A stretch of DNA of 64,000 bases from Phascolomyces articulosus (lineage: Eukaryota; Mucoromycota; Mucoromycetes; Mucorales; Lichtheimiaceae). The notes under the pieces were generated by a model, which had not been told where the DNA came from, made no database searches, and saw only the letters and a list, made by a program, of their open reading frames with translations. Every line of letters starts with the position of its first letter. Position 1 is the stretch's first letter. Location of the stretch: assembly GCA_025677815.1 (NCBI GenBank), contig JAIXMP010000074.1:1-64000 (forward strand). The letters are read 5' to 3'. Positions 56,501-64,000 of this stretch are shown piece after piece. A program made the position numbers and the translations under genes.

Positions 56501-58602
56501 ATGCCAGATTTTACCCATTTCCTTCCTTATGATGTCCTTTGTTTGATCTTTTCCAATCCTCGATATTCTAAAAAAGATCATGTGGAATGTCGAAAAGTCT
56601 GTCGAACATGGTATTACCATGTACCAATGTATACAAGATCATTTTGGAGACGAGTGAAATTCTCTGGTCATGACTGGAGACACACAGATAGTAAAATGGC
56701 ATGTTTTCTTGGTCCTCATGTTAATCATGTCAGTATCGAAGCTTTCCCTCCTAGTATGACGTCGAACCAGTTCGGTGTACCCATTAATCCTTCACCTAAT
56801 GGAAGTAGGGAAGAAGGAGACGATAGTGCATTGTTTTGGTTGTTAAGTGTATTGAAAGAGAAAGAGTGCGATTATATCGAAACTATATGTACGTTTCTTT
56901 TTTTTATAATGGGGAAAATACTAGGAGGAGAGAAAGAGGGAGAAGAGGAAAGAAAGAAGTTTATCAATGACTATTAAATAAGCTGAATGAATTTCAATAA
57001 AATAAAACAGCGTTTAATTTATGCAACATTTTCGATATACACGGATTTCTAATTCATTTGAAGGACCTTAATACACACCTTATCAAGCTATCATTCACCA
57101 AACATCGAACGAATTTACCATTTATTGGCATCATGGGTGTATGTCCATCGCTCGCTCATATTGTATTCAATCCTTATCCAGACAATGTTTTGAATGGAGA
57201 TGAACCTATTGTCTCACAACAGATCTGCGAGGATGAGACTACCAAGTTTCATCACATGTTATCGCTCAGCATAGACTCCTCCATTTCATATGAAAGGCGA
57301 TTAGCCATCCTTTTGAGACGATGTCCAAATTTACGTATCTTACGAATCAATAATGATGTAAGCGACTGGCATCATCAAAAGATGATTCATTTGGATGATA
57401 TATTTAAACAATGTCCAAAATTGGAATATGTCGAATGCAACAACACACAGTCATTCTATACACGATATTCACAACCTAGCGATGAAATTGCAGATAACAT
57501 TATTAAAAAATATTACCCATCAATAACTACGAGAACAATGTCGACAGCAACTACAGGAGCTCGAAATAATCAGCAGCATCAAGAAGATGAAGAAGGTGGA
57601 CTACGTGAATTGATTTTTTATGAACCATCGAATACTCATAATGTGACATCCATATTAAATCAGATCAGCAATCACAAGGATACTTTACAATTATTAGAAC
57701 TTGGTTTAAAACGAGATAATCCTATCTGGTGGGATGATATAGCATGTATTCGAGCCCCTGCACTACGCGTATTACGATTGGACAAAATTTATTGTAGTGA
57801 AGAAGCCATCGCCTCATTCCTTTCACATTGTCCTTCACTGAAGGAATTATTGTTACATACCCGCCCCGTCACTGAAGCCTATGCACAACCTTTGTGTGCA
57901 CTTGGTTCATTAAAGAAATTACGGACTTTTACAATCAATTATCGTTACAGTGTCAGTGATAGCGAAAATGGATTAAGGGAAGAGCCTGTTTTCCTTTATA
58001 ACAACATACCAAGAGCAGCTCGACATGTGCATCAAGATCCAGGTCGATTATCCCCCATGTGCGATTTCTTGAAAACTATAACTACAACCAACGACAATGA
58101 AACCTCCCTTTTAGAGCATCTCACAATTCGAGCAAATACCTTGATCAATCTCAACAATGATGAATTTCTTTTCTACGTATCTTCATTACCCAACTTGCGT
58201 TCACTTTCACTTGTGAATAATACAAACATTGATGGAAAATCACAATATATAACACCTCAAGGCGTCCTCACATTTACCCAGAGACTATATGAATATACAA
58301 AGATTGAAGAACTTTCACTTGTGGGGATTGAAAAGCTTACTTCGGATGCCATAGATCAAATGGCCAAATTCAAACATTTGAGAAAACTCGTATTATTTGG
58401 CTGCGAACATTACAATGGTCAAGATTTGATCAGATTGGTGGAACAAACTAAATCTTTGCGCGAAATCACGATCGATGATATTGATTTGGAGCAATGTGAT
58501 GGTCTTTATGGTGCAATCCATTATATCGAATATGAATCCAATTTGAACTATGGTGCAAGTATTGTTGGTGCAAATGAAGCAAAAATAGAATATTTGGGTT
58601 AA
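56501..58602 (+). CDS. F-box and leucine-rich-repeat protein
   Basis: Two exons, 56501-56888 and 57011-58602 (T|CG phase), give 659 residues from ATG 56501. The N-terminal F-box is THFLPYDVLCLIFSNPRYS followed by ECRKVCRTWYYHVPMYTRSF and WRRVKF. The rest is a degenerate leucine-rich-repeat solenoid: LRILRIN, LEYVECN, LQLLELGL, LRVLRLDKI, LKELLLH, LRSLSLVNN, IEELSLVGI, LRKLVLFGC and LREITIDD. F-box/LRR proteins are substrate receptors of SCF ubiquitin ligases; the substrate is unknown. A variable Gln/Glu-rich loop lies at about 57565-57600. The alternative upstream ATG at 56399 is in frame but adds an unconserved hydrophobic leader. Confidence 0.87.
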
Positions 58603-58947
58603 ATCTTACATATTGAAATAGATAGACAGGTTCTAAAAACCAACCACTTTGTAAGATTTTTATTGCTGTGTATATTTATTACAATGATGGATGTATATTC
58701 ATATATTCTATGTCCACGCACTGTGTGATGACATATATAATAAAGTGCTGCAATAAAATATCTATTTATACATGACTCATAAAAAGGGAAGGGAGGTTTG
58801 TTATATGGATCAAAACAATAAAAACTTCATTTTCTGTTGGAGTAGGAAGAATAGTTTAATATTCTAATTAAAGACGGAAATAGGTAGACGAAAACGGACA
58901 GTTTATATCTTATTTTAGTAGATTGGTGTGTCATTTGGTTTGTCAGG

Positions 58948-59369
58948 ATGCCTTATAATCTATACAAATCGCAACCCAAGGAATCATCCGTACATAACAA
59001 CAGCCAAAGCACATTGGTCAAATCTTCAGTATTCAAAATTCAAAGGTAAAACCAGCAAGTGATATTTCTGGACGTTACCTTCTTACCTGGCACGTCACTA
59101 CCATAACAACTACAACGCTCCATTTGCCTCATCCTATCTGTATTAATACACTTTTTTCATATTCCAACCAACTATTACTAAACATCATCTGTGGTATCAT
59201 ATGCTGCTGACATGTACATCTTTATGTCTCGTCATGATGAATGATAATAGAAATAATCGATGGATCTGAAATTTAAAGCAGAAGAGGAAATCGCTTTAAA
59301 ATGTGTGATCTTTCATCCTGCTGTACTAGTCATCATTATCACACACAACAGGATGCTTCCATAATGCAA
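58948..59369 (+). CDS. Possible small multi-exon hypothetical gene
   Basis: ATG 58948 opens MPYNLYKSQPKESSVHNNSQ to a GTAAAA donor at 59046. A second coding-like segment, 59282-59369, joins in phase 2 and reads GNRFKMCDLSSCCTSHHYHT before a GTAAGA donor. One or two short terminal exons could follow near 59455-59515. The 236-bp intron is longer than most here. The product is polar with Cys and His clusters. No family recognised. Confidence 0.27.
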
Positions 59370-60152
59370 GTAAGACTACTTAAATAGTAAAAATGGTATG
59401 ATTTAAGCACATAAATACATATATAGTTTATTATATATCGTTGTTACCAAGAAAGTACAGTATAGAAAGGGATGGAAAGGGCGGTACTTCATAATTAAGT
59501 ATTAGTGATTAAGATATTGGATATTATATACTCCATTATGATTATTCATATATACTTGATTTAACTATCAGATCACTAAGGATAATTTTGTCTGTTTCTT
59601 CAGAATTATCCACCTTTTGTTAATAAATAGAATCATTACTTACATCATGAAACGTACGAGAGAAGATTCTTGAATACCCATGATCTTCCAACATACCGTT
59701 TGAACCAAAAGAATTCGTTCTCAGTGCCCGTCCATTATTAACCATTAAGTGCATATCCTCACAAACTATTCTCCTCTCTTCTCCTCCAACATATTAGACA
59801 CATTTTGTTCCATTGCCAATAGGCCCTAAGCCCTTTGCCTTTTTCAAAGAATAATCAAGCCCTTGACAACTGACTATCCATTTCTACTGAAAAAAAATAT
59901 TCAATCCAATCCATATTAAATTACATCTTGTTGGTACAAGCGTACTGACTAAACATTCGACAAGGAAAAAATAGGTGACAGAGGCACAATTCCACATATA
60001 TAAAAAAAAAGTCCCACATGGTCATTTTCTGCCCCATGATAATATTAAAAATAACATATCTTTGCCAATCATTGTAGATTCAGAATATTCGACCACCTCG
60101 TTGGATGACAACGACCGCTTGAATAAAATTAGTTGATTTATAAATAAAAGCG
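59370..60152. other. Intergenic, no gene seen
   Basis: AT-rich stretch between the doubtful small gene and a minus-strand membrane protein; nothing recognised. Confidence 0.4.
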
Positions 60153-60575
60153 TTATTCATTAGGTTTCGTGAGCGTGTATAAAAATATACAGAGAAATGA
60201 AAAAGCCTCCCAGCCTCTTGCAAAAATAAAGATCCACAACTTGCTTTTTTGAGATGACGCCACAAACGCCACAAACAATGCAAACATGAAACAGAAGTGA
60301 AATTCATCGTACAACTCTGCTTTAATAGAAATAGAAGAAATTAATAATATAACGAATCCAGGGATATACGCACACTTAACCATTGCTATCATAGCAGTAG
60401 TAGTCATGTTTTTTTTTATTATTATTCTATAGCAGTAGGAATTTATATTTTCATATAAAAAATAATAGGTTCCAAAAATGGAAATTCCTGCGGCAACCAT
60501 AAAAATAAATTTTACGCGCCAAGTCCACTTTTCTTTTTCTTTACGCTTTTTGTTCTTTACAATGACCGATCCCAT
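60153..60575 (-). CDS. Small hypothetical membrane protein
   Basis: A continuous frame of 140 residues from ATG 60573-60575. A very basic N-terminus (KNKKRKEKEKWTWRVKF) precedes a TM segment (FIFMVAAGISIFGTYYFLY), a second around YIPGFVILLISSISI and a third, FCFMFALFVAFVA. The pair of TM helices with Y-I-P-G-F and a following YDEFHF faintly recalls the TMEM230/DUF872 family, whose second helix is preceded by IPG and followed by a Y-D-[DE] motif. If so, the sequence between the helices and after YDEF may be intronic or mispredicted. Start is 67 bp from the divergent frame at 60643. Confidence 0.38.
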   Translation of the reverse strand: MGSVIVKNKKRKEKEKWTWRVKFIFMVAAGISIFGTYYFLYENINSYCYRIIIKKNMTTTAMIAMVKCAYIPGFVILLISSISIKAELYDEFHFCFMFALFVAFVASSQKSKLWIFIFARGWEAFSFLCIFLYTLTKPNE

Positions 60576-60642
60576 CGTTTTTACATTTACCTGTTTTTAA
60601 TTTTATGTGTTGGAAGTACTTTGACGGTGAATTGAGAACGTT

Positions 60643-60872
60643 GTGGATGGAATGGACTTACACACCACCAAAGGTGTGTTACTGTCCTCCTCCTCCCTTG
60701 CTTCCATCAAAACAGCATCAGCAACAATTGCCACCACCACCACTACCACCACTACCACCACTACCACAACGGCCATCAAACCTCTTCCTCCAAATTACAA
60801 AAGTCCTTACATCCGTCCTCCTCCTTTTTTCCCTCTACTTTCTCGCCAAGAACCAACACCACTCGCATCCTT
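60643..60872 (+). pseudogene. Orphan first exon, probably cut off by HET block D
   Basis: ATG 60643 opens MDGMDLHTTKGVLLSSSSLA, then a Thr-rich run and a Pro-rich part (PPNYKSPYIRPPPFFPLL) up to a consensus donor, TTG|GTACGTAAG, at 60873. Within 10 bp of that donor begins DNA homologous to HET blocks B and C, so any downstream exons would have been displaced. An overlapping frame (60605-61069) gives a Pro-rich alternative. This may also be spurious. Confidence 0.33.
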
Positions 60873-60877
60873 GGTAC

Positions 60878-62078
60878 GTAAGAACAATCCGAAAAATAGG
60901 TTTGTTGTCATGTAGTAGTAAAACTTATATATCTATATATTGTCACATATTATTTAAGTATCAATGTGTTGTTTTTTTTTATTTATATAACGTCATAATA
61001 CAAAGGCCCTTTTTCATTTTGGTTTCTAATAGCTGTCCATTGTCTGTATCTAAGTCTAACATAAAATAACAAAGGTTCTTACAACAAAGGTCACATTCTC
61101 ATATATGCTCTTTATTGAGCTGGTTTCGTTATTGGGTTTAAATAAAGGACAGAATTATAATGGACCATTTTCAGAGTTTGGACAACACTGCATTTAAAAA
61201 GTATAAAAAGCTTAGAGTAGGTTACCCACTAATAACAATATCTTTTGTCTGTTGCACCGAATGTTTTCCACTTTATTGATTCTTCTCTTTCTCCCTTATT
61301 TAAGTTGAAAAAAATAATACAAATACCCGGCACAAGCTATTGTCTTTATATTAAAGTTCACAGAAGTTTACTGGATGAATTATGGTATGAGAGTGACTAT
61401 GTTTTCTTTTGGGCTCTTTTAGAGTTTGGGCTTAGAATATTATTGTTTTGTGTAATCGTGTTTCTGTATTGCACAAAGTCGTGAAGCTGGGATTTTCCTT
61501 TCTTTTATTCTAACAACCTTTTACGTTCTTATCATATTGCTTCCTAGTCGTTCAGCAGCAGTAAATCAAACACTCAGCGGCATGATTAGAAGAATTCATA
61601 TTATTCCAATTGTTTTGATGAAAAAAAAAAATCAACAAGTAATAAAGACTCCTTCTTTTCTAAATCGTCTGCATAAAAGTATTATTTTATTACTAGGATG
61701 ATCTTTAAAGTTTTGGCTTAGCTACTTGAAATATGTCACACAAGCTTTAGTGAGAAAAAGGTATATTTATAACTGAAGTGTTGTTTTTTTTCTGTTCTTC
61801 TTTATGTACTAAAAACACAACTTTTTCATTTTTCATTTTCTATTTACCACTTCCATCACTACCCTTTATTTGATAGAAAATCCTTAAAAGGACGCGTATT
61901 TACTACCATTAAAATTCATCACGGCTGTATACTCTCTTGCAATTTTTCCAATAGTACCATCGTTTCTTCTTTATCTGTGAGTAAGCACCTCTCTTTTTAA
62001 TTTTTATCATCTACGATTATACTGAAACTAACTTGTTAAACTTATTTTATATATAATCATAGTAAAAATGTATATAAC
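60878..62078 (+). repeat. 5' flank of HET block D
   Basis: Homologous to 11420-12656 (block B): TAAGAAC-A-C-GAAAAATAG, GTTGTCATGTAGTAGTAAAA, the TATA-like box at 61762-61772 and the 5'UTR intron at about 61977-62062. It has a small insertion with an A-run near 61620 relative to B. Confidence 0.75.
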
Positions 62079-63616
62079 ATGTATATAACATACGACACGG
62101 TTCAATATTCTTATAATGGCGGTTATGGATACAAAAAATGTGTAGAACCACCCATAACAATCCCCAGTGATTTGCCCAAACCAGACTTTATGCCTGCCAA
62201 ACTTGTTCGTATCTCTGATATGAAAGCAGTCAATGGATCTCAAGTGAACGAGGGTTACTGTGCATTATCTTATTCATGGAATCAATCTGGATCAATATTT
62301 TATAATCCTTTTCGCAGGAAATATGTACGCTTTGATATAGGAATAAATAAGATTATCCGACAAGATGGCAATTATGAATACGTCAAATTTGAAGGCATCA
62401 TTCAGAAAATATGTCAACAATTCAACATCAAATATATTTGGTATGACCAATTATGCATCAATCAAGACAATAAAGAAGAGAAGCAACGTGAAATACGCAA
62501 CATGCATCATATATACGAAAATGCTTATTGCACCGTTGCACATGTACCTGATTCCTCTCATGAACAATTAATAGACCCAAGCGAACATCAGTATTTCAGA
62601 CGCTTATGGACTTTAGAAGAAGCAATTAAGTCGGAAATATTATTATTTGTCGGAAGAGATATACATGAATGGGGAGAAGATGGTGCATTTGGTTTAAAAG
62701 GTTTAACAAAATCGTCTTCTGAACTAAACGTATCGCAAATTTTATACCATGCACATCATCGAACAAGCACTAATGATCACGACCGTGTTTTTGCACTCAT
62801 TCATCTTTTCCCAGAATTCATGGATGAATCAACATTGATTACGATCAAAAATTAGAAGACTTGGTGATTCAATTTTATGGTCTCTTAGCAAAAAAAGACA
62901 TCAGGATTTTGCTTTTTAAGAGTATCGATAATGATTATAAATCAACAATCAAAAAATATAAGTTTTTGCCATCATGGACCGGTGTTAATGGTGAACACGT
63001 TACACATGATATAACGACCTCATTTCAAAATCACGATATAATTGGAAAAACCATGTATGTTACAACTACTTATGTTACAAACAATCAACCCATCGATGAT
63101 GACAATTTAACTTTACAAGAAGAAGATATACCACCGATTACTGATTATATCAATGATGGTGATAATGAAGAAGATTACCATTTGTGTATATTTGTTCAAC
63201 TATCTAAAGCAAAAGAAATGAAAAGAATCGATTTGGATAACTATGGTCACTATTGGAATTTTGATAGGAAATCATTTTTCGATAAAATATCTAAAAAGCT
63301 TCAACAATTGTCAAGATTCATGGAGATAAGAAAGGAAAGCTTGTGTTGGTGTAACAAAAAAAGTGATGATTATCGAATGGTTACAAGGATTGATTTTAGT
63401 CTTTTGACAGGGAGTTTGGATGACCCTTCTCCACAGTATGTCATCCTTTCTGAAGTTTCGTTTAGTATGGGATATTTTGGTCGTTGGTACTATCCAGTCA
63501 TAAAAAAAAAGAGAGGAGAAAAATTCTATAAAGCTATTGGATGTTGTTACATAAGAAGCGACGAAGATTTTTTTTCTAATTGTAATGTACCCAAACAAAC
63601 ATTTTTAATTCAATAA
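62079..63616 (+). pseudogene. HET-domain protein copy D, frameshifted
   Basis: Start at ATG 62079 (MYITYDTVQYSY). The HET core is intact (CALSYSWNQSG, YIWYDQLCINQDN, NAYCTVAHV, RLWTLEEAIKS), but the frame shifts near 62825-62830, where one base is missing relative to copies B and C. Upstream frame ends soon after (62855), and the downstream part (FLPSWTGVNG, IIGKTMYVTT, ending QTFLIQ) continues in another frame to TAA 63616. Like A, it lacks the roughly 45-residue segment before YVKFEG. An 11-bp tandem duplication (ATGTATATAAC at 62068 and 62079) places an out-of-frame upstream ATG that terminates after six codons, which should reduce use of the real start. Promoter and UTR intron are present, unlike A. 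Confidence 0.78.
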
Positions 63617-64000
63617 TAAACAATGATCTATTATATAAATAATTTATAAAAATAATTACCAAACTTATACTCAATTTTAGCATGTCACAACTCAAATACA
63701 GCAAAAAAATATACTTTGATTATTCAATAAATTGATAATGAGTGTGATATGTTCAATAAATAGTATTGTTTGGCAATGACTGGAGGTGTGTTTGATGAAA
63801 ATCTTGATAAAGCCAGCAACTATACTACCTCAGGAATAGACGAGTTTTGAGCGAGCATGCAAATGTCTGGCTATAATTTTTCTTTGAAACATAGATGGGC
63901 TGATTCAACAAGCAGCGTCAAAGAGCTAAATTTGCAAAACATCTAGCTAACACAATGTCGCAGCCAATATCAAGAATTTCCTAAGGCTTGTTCATCATTG
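63617..64000 (+). repeat. 3' flank of HET block D, cut by window end
   Basis: Matches the beginning of the A, B and C 3' flanks (GCTAACACAATGTCGCAGCC near 63945). The hairpin and any transposon end would lie beyond 64000. Confidence 0.75.

Overview
The window is AT-rich eukaryotic DNA that looks like a Mucoromycota-type (early-diverging, filamentous) fungus. Genes are compact, with many short GT-AG introns (about 45-240 bp) that I could splice by phase. Several genes belong to typical fungal families: SLA2, ALG3, a flavocytochrome b2, a Vip1-like RRM protein and an F-box/LRR protein. Others resemble multicopy families I associate with Mucoromycota. No bacterial operons, CRISPR arrays, rRNA or convincing tRNA genes were seen.

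The dominant feature is a HET-domain (heterokaryon-incompatibility-like) gene family present four times, each inside a larger duplicated block: A at about 0.95-3.4 kb (+), B at 11.4-15.5 kb (+), C at 27.2-31.3 kb (-) and D from 60.9 kb past the window end (+). B and C are intact. A carries an in-frame TGA and has lost its upstream region. D carries a 1-nt deletion and an 11-bp duplication at its start. The blocks share about 1.2 kb of upstream DNA (TATA-like box and a probable 5'UTR intron) and about 0.75-1.2 kb of downstream DNA, which holds a hairpin whose pairing is kept by compensatory change and, in B and C, a pogo-like transposon end.

Ordinary genes occupy the space between the blocks. 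At 4-9 kb are a Vip1-like RRM protein and a cytochrome-b5/FMN 2-hydroxyacid dehydrogenase ending in SKL. At 20.7-23.7 kb are a mitochondrial carrier and a GNAT acetyltransferase. The longest housekeeping stretch, 39.9-58.6 kb, holds a membrane SH3 protein, a three-TM MerT-like protein fused to a heavy-metal (HMA) domain, SLA2, a pyridoxamine-phosphate-oxidase-like flavoprotein, ALG3, a Cys-rich putative nuclease, a C2H2 zinc-finger protein and an F-box/LRR protein.

Three regions hold decayed genes. One at 16.2-20.2 kb belongs to a fungal multicopy family and is split by an 883-bp solo LTR with a 4-bp target-site duplication. One at 35.1-37.2 kb is broken by a single TGA. One at 32.9-33.5 kb contains a 193-bp tandem duplication. 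The first two share a D...E-V-(A)-K arrangement reminiscent of PD-(D/E)XK nucleases. Functional names rest on motifs read by eye; no database search was run.
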